Assembly: GCA_038380795.1 (NCBI GenBank)
Contig: CM076259.1
Span: forward strand, 100,489,739-100,553,738
Source of the DNA: Pyrocephalus nanus
Taxonomy: Eukaryota; Chordata; Aves; Passeriformes; Tyrannidae
Direction of reading: 5' to 3'
Length of the DNA: 64,000 nucleotides
Positions 1 to 13,200 of this stretch are shown piece after piece; position 1 is the stretch's first letter; each line of letters starts with the position of its first letter. Position numbers and translations under genes: made by a program. Below the pieces are notes generated by a model, which worked only from the letters and a program-made list of their open reading frames with translations, did no database searches and was not told where the DNA came from.

Positions 1-3000
1 TAATTTCTGCCTGAGGATGAGCATGCATTTTCTCTGTATACTTCCATGGTTTAAAATAGAGATTTAAAAACTGAAATCTAACATTTAAAATTATAACATA
101 GACAAAGGCTCTGACAAGTATACATGTTAAATCTATATTTTTGTATTCATATAATATATTAAGGAGAGTAGTTCCACTCTCACATGTCTTAGTGTTTGCA
201 GAATCAGACTGTACAGTTGTTAAGATAAAAAAGGCATGTACATAATACTTCAGAGCCCTGGTTTCCTCCTTCTAATGCCCAAGCAGTGTTCTCTTAAATA
301 CAAGTCATGCTTCTGTACCTATCACTAGCTTAATGATAGGTTAAGTATTCATTAAAAATGGACATTAGAGAAAAATTGTTTTAATCCAGTCTTTCCAGCT
401 GTTGTCATTTAACTGCCATTATGTTTTAAAACCACAGCAATTCTATTTTTTTTTAGCTTTGTCTTTTGCCACTTGTTTTGTGAAAGCAGTCCATTTCTCT
501 TTTTTTTTTTTTTTTTTTTTGCTTTCTCCCCCACTCATCCCACACTGGTTTGTACAAAGACAGCAGGAATTTCACCTCGTTGAAATGGATGTGGAAAAGC
601 TGCTCTGTCTGTGTACCTGCTGCTCCCCCTCAGACTTTCCCTGCACCCAGACTGCCAGCGCTATTCACACAGTTTTGCAGGACCCACACTACAAGGGTCA
701 TCTTGTGTCTTTACTGTAGTTTAGCATTAAAATACTTTAACTATTTAATTCTTTATTTTAAATTAATATGTTATCTAATGCTTATGCACGGTCACCTTGA
801 CCTCATTTAATGTCTCTGTTTCCCTTGTGATACTAATATCCATCTCCTTGCAGGAGCCAAAAGCCTGATAAAAGAAATTAATATGCCATAGCCTCAGATG
901 CAGAGCTTCAGGATAAGGGATCAAACCAAAAATAACCTCTACGGTCTTAGGGCTGCATGGAAATAACTCTCTATCGATCTGCAGTTAACTAGAGGGAGTG
1001 CCTGACCATACTTACCTCTCATTTATGGGATCATTTGAAACACAGAAATCGACTCACAAAAAAAGTAAATAAGCAATACATGACCTCATGCCTTAAAAGC
1101 CTGTGAAAGGGATACTTACACAGCCAATCTCCAGCACAATTCAGGGACAAGCTGCTGTGTTGCCTTGGCAGGGCTGGTGCCAAATGCCAAGGAACCACAA
1201 TTACAGGACTCTGAGCAATCTAGCACTAGAAAATCAAGGCCATTTGTTTTGGAAATGTTGGAGGGAAATATCTCAGGAATAATTTGTATGTGTTTTTGTT
1301 CATCTCTGTTACTTACCAAATTCATCTCTGAATTACAAATTCATTTGGAAAGACCAAACCTGTATCTTTCTCAAAGCAAACCATTCATCACGAAAGGTCA
1401 CCCACCTCTTGCTTCAGTGGGCTTTTTGGCAGGAAGACAACTGTCCCTCAGGCATTGAATAAAACTCGTTTATATGAGACCAAGTTAGATGCTGCAGGCA
1501 GAAACCAAAAAATACCTAGTCTTTCCCTTAGGACTCAGACACAAAGACTAGCAGAGAGGAAAAAAACTTTTTGTTAACTGCAGAGGACTCCAAATCTGCC
1601 TCACAGTTGTTAGTGAAAGCAAAGGCAAAGGAAGAGAAACCAGATGATGGGACGGCAGAGCAACTCTGATAATGAAACAGCATTTTCACCATCTGCATCA
1701 CTGTGCCTATCCCATTCCCTACAGCTCTTCTTTCTCCTCCAATTCACAATATGAATCAGTGCTCCCTTCAGAATCACCTCAGCCCTGCTCTTCACACAGC
1801 TTTCTTATGATTTTTCCTGCCTGCTGCTTAAGATGATTTTAAATACTTTTGCATTGGAACTTGACACTCAGAAGTATGTTGAGATTATATTGCAGACTGC
1901 TTGCAACAGCAGTGAACAGACTTGCTGTCTGGCCAGACACCTCTGTTTTCATTTAACATATGAACACAAGTTAACAATACACACATTCTACTTTCTTCTT
2001 TCATCTCAGTTAGCTGTTGTAGAACCACCTGCTCAGTTCTGTGCAGGGCTCGGGTTTGTATTTCTTTTAAAATCTAGCACTGTATAAAAGAGTACTTAAA
2101 TAAAATTTACATGACTATTTACATTACTTTTGTAGTGGAATAATCATTTCCATTGACATCAACAAGGCTAAACATTGCATAATGAACGGAGATTTCAAAC
2201 ATTTATGTCACCTTGGGGTGAGCAGCTAACAGATTAACACTGTGGTAATGAGTCCTTTGCAAGAAGAGCTTAAAAATTTAGTTTAGATAATAAGTCTGTT
2301 TCAAATATTGATCAACATTGATGTCTCAAATGGAGAAACAATATAGATTAAAAGTTTAAATCTACTTATCTGCAAACATTATGTATAATTCATTCAATAA
2401 TATTTGAAGCATGAGTCTTTCCTCCAAAGTAACAGTCTGACATGCACTGCACAGAAACCCCGAATCACTGATTCCCATACTCCGTTTTTGTGATGGAAGA
2501 GAACATACACGTGACCCAGAACTTGGTAGATGTATGCATTTCTTTGTCCTTTCCACTAATTTTTAAAATATTGTATGCAGACCAAGTGCAGCTTATTTAC
2601 TGGGACTACTTACCATGGTGCATTTCAAGTTTTGTACTTGGACTTCACAGCACTAAAAGAGAAAAAAGGCCAGTACAGACAACTGCAACTCAAAAAACAG
2701 CACCACATTTAGCTCATGCATTTCTTGGGTGTGTACACACCCAAGGAACAGAAGAATTTCTTAACAATGATGAAACTCATATTCCTCAAATATTCCTGAA
2801 ATTCTTTAAGGTAAATGCCTTCCATAATCTGAAAATAAATGGCACCTGCAGATAGGGCCAGACTAGTGTCACTATTTGCCAGACAAAACAAAAAGGGAAC
2901 CCTCCGAACAAAAATCATCATCATCATCTGGAGAAGTGTAACAAAACATGATAGGAGGATGTTTCATGCTTTTAACACCTTAAGAGTAAGCCATGAATCA

Positions 3001-3639
3001 ATCAGGTCACGGAAGGTTTATGACAATATGCCCTAAATAAACTCCAGTTAAATTGATCAGTCTCAGACTGCAAAATTAAAATTTGAGGTCAATAACGGCA
3101 GTTCACTGACTTTACTTCAAATAAAGTATTTTTTCATCACACTTGAAAACTCCACACCATTAGAAGTTTAAACATGGTACAATGTTCATAATAATAAGAT
3201 TATTCCCAACAAAGGTCATTAAGTATTTGTAAGATGATTCTATAAGCAGATCTGTACATTCCCTCTAAGTAATCCACATACAGAGGAACTTTTCTAGCTC
3301 TTGAAAGCTACCTAGAAAAGGGAAAATGGAGACAATTTATCAAATATTGCAAACAAGTATCTAACTTGGATTTAATAAGACACTCATGACCTGGCAGTTA
3401 TACGGCAATCTGAAGTCACTCAATACACATTTTAAAATTAAAGTAATAAATCAATTTTTTGAAATAAAGCAATGTTTTATTTAATGGCTACTGGCATTAG
3501 GAATTTCTGTCAAATCGCAAAATGCTTGCATATAACACTAATGCTAAACTGGATTGATAAAATTTAGAAAAAAAAAAATATGCAAAATCCCAGCTACAGA
3601 ATCTGCGATTCAGAGCACAAGAAAACTTTGCCATAGCTG
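1..3639. other. unique AT-rich noncoding DNA
   Basis: I recognise no gene or mobile element here. The longest open frame is 121 codons (2490-2855, plus), with nothing domain-like in it and an overlapping minus-strand frame at 2709-2927. The only clear low-complexity feature is the T-run at 500-520. Old unrecognisable repeats or conserved noncoding elements could be present and would need alignment to see. Confidence 0.6.
500..520 (+). repeat. poly-T run (21 T)
   Basis: An uninterrupted run of 21 T. It could be a mononucleotide microsatellite or the A-tail of an old minus-strand retrocopy. I see no recognisable retrocopy body on its left side, so the plain microsatellite reading is preferred. 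Confidence 0.9.
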
Positions 3640-4062
3640 GGCTGGAGGAACAACGTGGGCAGCTCCACCCAGCCAGCTCCATAGCCAGCCTTCGCACCAG
3701 CCAGAACGCTGCTTCATCTCCTCAGGTTACACTTTAACTGCACTTAAATTAGATCACCTAATTGTCTACTTGCTGGAGCAAACCTGGAGCTCGGAGCATT
3801 CTGCAAAATCTGCCGGAGAAGCAGGTAAATCCCGCTGGGTGCTGCGCCTCTACTGCTCTCCTGGCTGCCATGGCTAAACTGCTATCCATACCTTCATCTA
3901 GCTGGCTGAAAGTTCACTGGGGAATGTCTACACAAGCTGCAAGCACACCCCTGGGCAGGCATAATCTCAGCTTTAGCTGACACGAACCACAGCGTCCACC
4001 AGCTCAGTTCTGGGCCAGCCCACGCTGCGGCCCCACTCGGAGAAGGGAAAACATTGTTACTG
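3640..4062. other. CpG-bearing, GC-richer patch in AT-rich surroundings
   Basis: About a dozen CpG dinucleotides fall in roughly 400 bp (for example around 3652, 3692, 3791, 3814, 3830, 3844, 3983, 3992, 4023, 4028 and 4037), whereas neighbouring kilobases contain very few. A plus frame (3554-3877, 107 codons) crosses it but resembles no protein I know. It may be a decayed GC-rich repeat, a weak regulatory element or an untranslated exon. It looks smaller and less dense than a typical CpG-island promoter. Confidence 0.35.
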
Positions 4063-7000
4063 GAGGAGTGCTGTCAGCAAAAGGCAGATAAAAATCACAA
4101 ACAAACATTGCTGGTCGAACTTTAGAGAGATGAAAACACCTTTGAATTGCGCTATTTTTGAATAGACTCTACCCCAACCTCATGAAGAGCAAAGACGCCT
4201 TGTTACCCTTCTCTAATTCACATTTGTAATGTCTAATGCATGGAAAGATGGAAAATCACTCTGGGGATGGCTGCTGTGTTCAGCAACAGCTTTAGCTAGC
4301 CCAATTATGAAGACATTTGTGTTTCTTTTGTTTCTATGCTTCTAAACTTCTTAAAAGTTTAACCTACAGGGCCTCTGATCCAGAGAGCAAGACCTCTCTC
4401 TGGATTCCTGTAATTCAGATTTATCTACAATAATGGGAGCTCTGTGTCTGCTTGTCTTCACATCCATCTGTGTTTACATAACTATTAATGAGGGCACAAC
4501 TGAAACAATAATCAAAATTTAATTACAGAGGCATGTAATTGCATTCCAAGCCTTTATTTCACTTGTGACTTCTATAAGTTCTCACTTCTTTCTACAGAGA
4601 AGTGAGGCAAGCTGAACAGAAGGATAAAAGAGGTCTCACAGTTAAAAAGAGGAAAGCTAAAGAAAAAAGTGTGGAGGAAGGGGATAGGAGAAGAGGAAGA
4701 AAGGGGAGGAGGGAGAGCGGAGATCTGACCAAGTGCCATCCCTCACACCTGTCTCAATGACTGCAGCCAAGCCCATGCCTCCAGACTGACTGTGGAACAC
4801 TGGCTGGTGTTTAGGTGTGTCTGAGGATCACTACCTGTTCAAGTCAGGTGTCTGAAAGACTTCACAAAGCCAAGGAAGGAAGCAGTCACCAAGAGGATGG
4901 ATTCAACATCAACATTCAGTGGCTATATTCATTCTAAGACTTCATGCTCTGCTACTGAAGAGTGAAAAAGTATAACTGCAAAGCACAGTGAGTATCCAGA
5001 CTGCTGAATCCTGAATGTATTGAGAGCAAAACAGATGAACTCATGGGTTCCTGTAAAGAAGAAAATAATAATACGTTTCCATTTTCTCCAGCATGCATAG
5101 CACTGTTGCTAAATTACCCTGGGATTTAAGGGTATGTGCAACTTGCACCAACTTGTGTGACTGAATAGACACTTGTTGCATTATGCACATCAAGCCCAGA
5201 ATTTCTCAAGAGAAAGATGTGACTGCAGGTAACATCAACCTCCTTAATCTCTTGCTAATATCTTGAGCAAGTTCCATGTCAAACAGCAACAGTACAGCTT
5301 GTACTTCAATCATTTACTTTCTTCTCGTCCAGTAGAGTCTTGCAGCAATATAATCCAAGTGACTCTAGGGTGGATGGTTAACAAGAGCAGCTACAAGACA
5401 TCAGAGAGATCTGACACAGCTTTATAATGATGAAAACAGCATCTGTTACATGAGAAAACACTCATTCAATATATGTTACAGGCCTGGTCAGTTAAAGCTG
5501 AATTTGTGCAATAATATTTTCTGAAGCAGTCATTACTACAGGATTACCTTCAAGTGCTCCTGGAGAGCTTCATCCAATTCATCATGACACTTCTTTGAGG
5601 TAGGCAGACTTTGTGACAGCAGTGGAAAACACAAGATTAGTTTCATCTTTGCACTTCAGACTCCAGGCTAAAATTTGCCAACATAAGCAGCTGGTGGAAC
5701 TGTAGGCATAACTTAGTCTATCAGAGCAGGAGGATACATAGTCTCACAGTCAAATGTATTTACCTAAATTGTGAATTAGCTTTTGGCCTTTTTCTGGTTA
5801 TTTTGATGTATCTAGTCTGCTTTTAAAAAGTTCTTGTTTAAAAGCAATACAGAATATCTCAAGATCAAGTGCCTGGCCAAGTTCCAGGGCTCAGATCTTT
5901 CCTGCTTCCTATTTCTGTTGTCCTGTTAGGGAGATGAGGCCTTGAAATACAAAGAAACAATCTCCTGGAAAAAAGTTCTGTGCCTGAGTCTCAGATTCTT
6001 GACTCAGTGGGTATGGCCAGAGTATACTGTGAAAGCACTCTGGCTCTCAAGGCCACCAAGGAACTCCAAGGCCAATCCAGAAACAAAAGATAGCTTAAAG
6101 ATACCTGTTTTCACTTTCCCTGCCTCTTCCTGTCTTCACTGTAAACAAAGCAGCTTCTGGAAGGAACTTTCAGCAGTCTTTGGAACAACTGCCTTCATCC
6201 AGGGTTTCTCCCAAACTGGGACTCCCACTCCGCATACAGACATTTTCACATATGAAGGCAACTAACAGATCAGAGAAAACAGGCAGAGAATTAGAAGCTA
6301 AAAGGTTCAGAGGGAGAAAATTTTACTACAAGTCTGAGAAAAACTGAAACCACACTGTAGGAAGTAGTATAGCAAGAGGATGGTAATAGAGGGATTTAAA
6401 CATTTATTTTCAACAGGTGATTTCCTTACTTCTGTAGCACCCTGAAGCAACATCCTTGGAGCAACATATTCATATATAGCAGATGGTCAGAGAACAAATA
6501 CAGGGTTTAGTATAATTCTCTTTGCAGGGAACAACCCAAGAGTGTGCACACACTAATTTATAATCACAGCAAAGCCTCAAAATTTAAGTGCAGAACTTAT
6601 ACCTATTTGAGGTCACTTTAGAGTAATAACAACTCAGTAATATAAAAATAAAATCCGTCTGGTGCAACTTAAAGTTTGAGGATGAAATATTTATTATTTA
6701 CATTTGGTTCCACTGCCTTAACATTCACAAACACTAGGCCAATAAAAGGATAAATCAGGTCCCTGACACTGGGAGAATTAATGATGTCTCTCTAAAATGT
6801 TTAGAGAAGTAAATGTATACTGTAAAGTATGTATATCACAAAGTTCATCTCTAGCTCTAAAAGGATGATTTTTGACACTTTGATCAAAAAGCATTTCTGT
6901 GTTTTCACAAGAAAACCCCCATTTCCTATTTTTATTACATCCTGTTGCTATCAATAATGTATAAGCATAAACAGTTTGTGAACCTCACCCTGTATTTCCT

Positions 7001-7234
7001 ATTGAAGACAAAATAAAAGATGGCCTGGCTAACTGACTCTTCCACAGAAATTTCACCCCCAAGTTGTTATTGCTGCTCCAGCTCTGACTGCCTGCATGCA
7101 AGATCAAAGGAACACTTCAGATCCATCATCATCTGGTCAGTCACCTATGTGAAATACTCTATTTATCTCTAATGCCCATCCATTGCAGGAGTCAGGGTTC
7201 ACAAGACCAGGTGCCATCAAAGGACATGAGGAAT
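4063..7234. other. unique noncoding DNA
   Basis: Apart from the purine tract at 4671-4724 I see no structured feature. The longest open frame (5942-6265, plus, 107 codons) shows no recognisable domain. The stretch around 4490-4560 is AT-rich with several TAAT/ATTA homeodomain-type cores, which is compatible with an enhancer but not evidence of one. Confidence 0.55.
4671..4724 (+). repeat. polypurine tract
   Basis: A G/A-rich stretch with only isolated pyrimidines, composed of runs such as gaggaag, gaagagg and ggggagg. Such tracts are common in vertebrate introns and intergenic DNA and can adopt triplex (H-DNA) structure. It does not directly precede an LTR, so it is not read as a retroviral polypurine tract. 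Confidence 0.75.
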
Positions 7235-7280
7235 CCTGAAGCAGCTCAAAGAGTGCCCCTGAAGCAGCTCAAAGAGTGCC
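7235..7280 (+). repeat. 23-bp tandem duplication, two identical copies
   Basis: The unit at 7235-7257 is repeated exactly at 7258-7280; both begin cctgaagcagctcaaag. Identity of the copies implies a recent duplication, probably by replication slippage. It lies inside a short plus frame (7172-7360) that shows no protein similarity I can recognise. Confidence 0.9.
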
Positions 7281-10200
7281 CTGGTATTCATTCATCTCTG
7301 AGCCTGCTGGTCTCACACCCAATGCAAACTTATTCTTTTATGGATGAGACCACTGCCTGATGTTCCCCACATCTGCTCCCAAGTATAATATTCTACAACT
7401 GTGTTCAGATAACCCAGAAAGCCTGATGGATCACCCACCACTCCTGGTAGTGTTGGGTGGAAAAGTTTGCTTGGCCTTATAAAACCACAAGGTTTTAACC
7501 AGACCATTCTATAGTGCCATAAGAGCTCTGAGACACTTCCTTATCCATCTGGGAATTACTCTGTTGTTGGTATTTGATGAATATACCATGAACTTAAGCC
7601 TCTAGCACTATCTTTTGACCAGGGTATTCATAACAAAATCCTCGAGGTTCAGGAGAACAGCAAACAGATCTATGCTGTTTAAAACAAGGAGAAAGACAAC
7701 AACCAAGTAAAATAATGAGATACTATTAAGTTCATATCAATTATACATTATTCTTTAAATGCAGTGGAGAAATTTTATAGAAAAAAAAATCCAATATAAG
7801 AAGCGAAGACTATTTAGATACTGAAATAGTTTTATATTAAAGCATGAAATAAAAATTAAAAAAAAACAAACAAACCACCAACCGACAAAGAAAACAAGTA
7901 CACCTAAGTCCAAAGAAAATTAAGCCTTAGTTAGCTAAAAGCCCTCTGGGAGTAGAGCAGTGCCATAACAAGTTAGAAAACAGAAGCAGTTAATATCAAA
8001 ATTATAAAAAATTTTAAAACACTGAAAAAACCTGCAGAACATGCTTTATATCTAAATCTTGAACTCTTGGTGTTCTGATGCTTCACTTTGACAGAATTCT
8101 TCAGTAAAAAGATCAGTCCTTGTCTGACAGGTACAAGATTTTAAAGAGCTGGAGATATAAATTTTTTCAGGCTCCATAAAAGACACTGGAAAGCAGATTT
8201 TAATCCAATAAGCCGGTTTTAATCATTTTTTTTTCATGATTGACTGGGAACTAAGGACACCTCTACATTATTAAATATAAAAGAGACAGTGACAGAATTT
8301 TGAGTATTGGATCTCTGCTTCTCTGCCCTAAATCACAGTTACCTTGCTTCATGGTCTTGTTTTGGACCACTATAGTTATCTCACTCCAAAGCAACACCCA
8401 AATATGGCCCTGGTAATAGATCGTTCCAGAGATCTCTTTCGAAGGCTGTAGCAAGGGGATTCCCTGATTGCCCTCACACAGAGCTTTACAACAGTCTTCA
8501 AGCAAGCTTTTCCTCTTCAAACACGCAAAAGTGTCTTCCTGCCATGCCTTAAGGCATGGTACGTACATAATTATGATCTAATAATTAAGTAATTAAAGAT
8601 AATAATGTTTAAAAAATCATAAAAAAGGGATAATTACAACTTAAAGCCACAGGAACATCACATGGAGCTTAGAGGAGATGCCTGGCCAAATGCCATACAG
8701 CCCAGACTCACAACCTGCTCGCAAGAGCAACCTGGACAAAAGTATCTTGACTTCAGGGAGAAGGCCTGTTCTTCTCTTATCCGGCACTATATGAATAGTC
8801 CAAGGCTTAGAGGCTGGAGGCTTAGAAAATGCATGGAATTAGGAATGTTCTGAATCTTCTATGGCCTTTGATATAAGAAACGTTTACTTCCGTGATTTTA
8901 ATTGCCTTTTGCTATTGAGGAACGAAAATAAATACAGTAAACACATTTCAATAGATAATTACTTAGGAATCTTTCTGCCAAGCTGGACTGCACAGGCAGA
9001 AGATTTCTCTGGCATGTGTAACACCCCACCCATCATTGTTGTTGCTACAATAAAGAGCACTCAGCCTTAGAGGAAGCAGAACACAGCAAAAGCTCAGATG
9101 AGACAGAGGATGAGAAGATCCCCCCAGGATGTAGATTCATGAAGAATCATAGTGACTGAGGGCTTTGCTTCCCGAGAGAGACACTATCTCCTCAATACAA
9201 TCTCACAGATGATCCCCAAGGCTGGAAAAGTAAGCAATACATGAGACAAACTCATCTGGAGAATAGTTAGCATGCTTAGTGTTTCCACTGGCCTATTATT
9301 GTTGTCCTTTTGTCTGATTTTTAGGAAAAGGGATGTTTTTCTGGGCTGGTTGAATTTTTAAAATTGCAAAAGAAATTTAAAAGGAATGATCAGTTCAGGT
9401 AAAACTGATCCTGCTGATGTGAGTGGAAAGGTTACCTTTATAACTCCAACTTCACAATTAATGCGGAGGTTGAAGGATTGGTGTGTATCATAAAAATTAA
9501 GTAAAAAGTGACCAATTTAAAAAAAACACGAGCATTATGAAATATTTAGGAGCTTTTTGATCTAAAATTCTGAGAGTATGTTTATAAATTTATATTTTGA
9601 AGGCTGCAAGGAGGTGTCACAAAGGTGATGAACCCACAGTTATGGCTTATGGTAACAATGTCAACAAATCTCATCTTAAATATTATCAGTAGGTGTTCTT
9701 CAGACTGTAATCACTAGGCAGAGGTACCTTGTTCTCAAACTGAGTGTACTCACCGTTGGTCAGTACACTGTGGTGAAGTTCAAGTTTCTGTTTAGCATCA
9801 TCAGGATCTTTGAATAAAACAGTCATTTAAATAAGAAAATAAATGATGGGAACTGAGCCCTTAACACTTTGGAAATTTTTTTTTGCTTAGAAATACTTAT
9901 GTTTCTCTTAAAATCAGTTCAAAATCCCTAGAAGAATTTTTTTTTTCTTGAATACATTCAGAGTCACATTTTCTCAATGTTGACCCGAAATGTTTCTACT
10001 AAGAAAGAAGGCTCTTTTCCCTCTTCTTTCAAACTAGATGTCTGCAGCCCGACTTTTAACAAACATATAAAGTATGGATATAAAGGATGGCCCAAAATCT
10101 TTTGTTGTTGCTTAAACTATGGGTAAAAAAATCTCTAGTACATATTTTAAATTCAAAAGATGATACAAGGTGTCATTCAAATAATCTTATGACTTACATT

Positions 10201-13200
10201 TCATTGTCTGCACAGGACTGTCCCACAAGGTCTTCTCTATCACTCTGTCTCCATTTAAGCCTTTAACATATTTTTTCAAGCAATATATAGAATTTTTTAT
10301 GAAGTAATCTGCAATTTGGTTATATCAACAGTGTCCTTTTAATAAAGGGTATATATACTCACTGGAGAATTTATTTTCTCATGTCCTTTCTAAGAATTCT
10401 ACGTTACACATGACTAGCACCAGTTGAACTTCTGACTTTATATGAGATCATTTTACTTTTCCTCACTTTTCAGAAGGACAGATGAAAACAGCAATGTTGT
10501 GATATCAAAGATCATTTCAAATTACACACAAATGTGTCTCCTATGGTCTGTTACTGGACTGTCAGTTTCTGGCTTCATGGTTAAATGACAGAGCTTTGTC
10601 TATAGTCCCAGATGTCATTGAAGTCTGTTTATAACAATGGAGAAAGATAGCTATGTAAACTTAGATTATAAATGCAAAATATGTTGCTATTTATACATAA
10701 AATGCTTACAAAAGAGTTGCAGAGTAGCATCAAAGACAGTTATGTAAATGTTCACAGGCCATTTCTCTGATATATTACCAACACTGTTAATTTTTGTAAA
10801 TCAGAAAAGTTTCAAAAGACAAAATAGATTTTACATGTCTTTCACTTATAAATACAGCCAAATCAGATAAGAAATATTTTCCATTGCTAACCTGGGCCAA
10901 GAATGCTAACTAACAGCACAGTTCACAAGGGTCTCACTGAAAATAGCTCTTCTAAATATGTCGTTAGATTAGGCTGTCTAAACATTTGTAAAAGCTCAAG
11001 AAAAGCTATCTGGGGAGACTATCTTTCATTTCTAAATGTAATATTTTCATAGAGCATGACTTTTATTGGCTACCACATTTAATCTCCATTGAGTCTGCTT
11101 CCCTTCTTCTAGTACTAAGGATTAAGCAATAATTCCCACCATCAGGAAACATGCAGACCACACCAATTAAACTACAGCATAAATATTGAAATTCTGATTA
11201 CTGCTTTGTCTTTTGGTTGGGAGTAATGAGCAAACCTAAAGATTTCCCTAAACCTCTTACCAATAGAATTAGGACTGCAGACATGAATATGGGAAAACTG
11301 TGTTCCTGTGTTCTGATCATCCTATTCATCCGTTTACTTCACAGAGATCACAGGAGGGCTAAGCAGCCAGATGCTGCAATACAACATCTAGGTCACCCTG
11401 CTGGAACACGTACTGTTGGGGGCACAACTTTTCCCCCCAGGTTGCTCTCCATGGGTGGCCCTTGTGCTCCCCTAACAGTGTGCAGGCACTGAGATAAAAG
11501 GGTGGAGAGTACTGGATTCTAAATCAGTTCCAGCAGGTGGGAAAATGGATCTGATAGATGACACTGAGCATGTAAATAATAATCTCGTAATATAAACCTC
11601 TTCTGTGGGCATTTTTCTTTAAAGCACAGTAGTGTCAACAGTACTCGGACACTGAAGAGGAAATGAAAGCAGTAAGCTGTCAAAACACCAGCACGTTGTT
11701 CTGCTCAGCCACAGACTTTTGTTGTTTTTATTAAGTGCAGAATCTCACATACTTGCAAATCTTGTCATCTTGCCGTTCGCCGCAAATCTTGTCCTCTTGG
11801 TATGCACCAGAGTGCCTTTTTTTCCAGAGCTGAACAGAAGCTTCAAGTAGAGTTGAATACAGATTTACCAACACACACATTGCCAGGCTTGGTGTATCAA
11901 TGCTGGAATTCAGTGAGATACAAGCCTGAAGTTTAATGTACAGAGTTTTGATAAATGAGGAAGGACCACACTGAACTAGGCTGAGGGGTTTCACAAACGT
12001 TCAGTGAGCTGTTCAGGCACAGACGGGTCTGTGGTAAAAGTCTGTAGGCGTTAGGTATTGTTGCCATCTATGAGGCAGACAACAAGAACGGATTGGGAAG
12101 GGTGTTTTTTCTCCTCGCTTTCAACCTCACAGGCACAAACAAGGCAGCATAACAGACTTGGAGTATTCTTAATGGTGCTTTACAGCTTTCTTGCAGTGAG
12201 CAAGGTAAGTTTGAACAATGACTGACTACCATAGGAGAGTGTAGCATCTCCTTCAAAAGCAGTGCTAGGCTTACCTTTGTGTGTGCATGTCAGCCCTATC
12301 AGAGAATTGCAGCTCTGTTATGTGCTGCTTCCTGGTTTTATGAATATATATAACCATGCACATATATATAAATGTTCACAAGTGCTCTGAACAAGAACAC
12401 CAGGGTAAATATCAATGCAGTCTTTCCACCTTTGGCTGTGGGAGCCCAGCAGTCTTATGCATTGAAAATCTGAAATCCAACTTAACTTCTGAAACCCCTG
12501 GCACTGAGCCAAATCACTCAGTATTTAAGGGAATTGTTGGTACCTATGATTGGATTTATTTCCTCTAACTTCAGACTTCTGCAAACAAGTATACAGGTTT
12601 ATCAGACCAAGTGCATGCACATGCTTTGAAATGAGGACTGTGTTCTAGTGAGCCTGGTTGCTTCCACTGACCCTACAGTGAGTCCAGGGTGACTAGCTCA
12701 GGTGTGGATGGATTCTGTCTTCGTGGTTGCAGGCAACTCCTTCAGTTGTCGTTCAGCCATTTAGTAAAATCAGAGCATTTTCCACATGAATTTTTCTTCT
12801 GCTTCTCATACACTGCCTGGAAAATGTCAATTTCCTAGAAACATTTTAAATTATGCCACAAGCCAATAACTTACCGCTTGCGGAATTCAAAAAGTATCTC
12901 ATCTGTGGTTGTTGTTTCATAATTGAAGCATGTATTCTGTCTATTTCTTAAATAACTTCTAATAACCCCCTTTATGTCTTAGTTGCTATCGTCTACCATT
13001 CACCTCTACTAAAGGATTTCCTTTTAGATCAGTTTACTCCCCATTTTATTTGATCTCTTTGTTTTGGCAAAACATATTGCTTTCATTTTTGGAAGCTTCC
13101 CTCCATTATTAATACCACTTTTTTTTTTCACAGTCACACATCTTAACCATGCAGGCAGCAGCGGGGATACCTTGAAAGTAAGGAGTCAGCTTTTGTTGTG

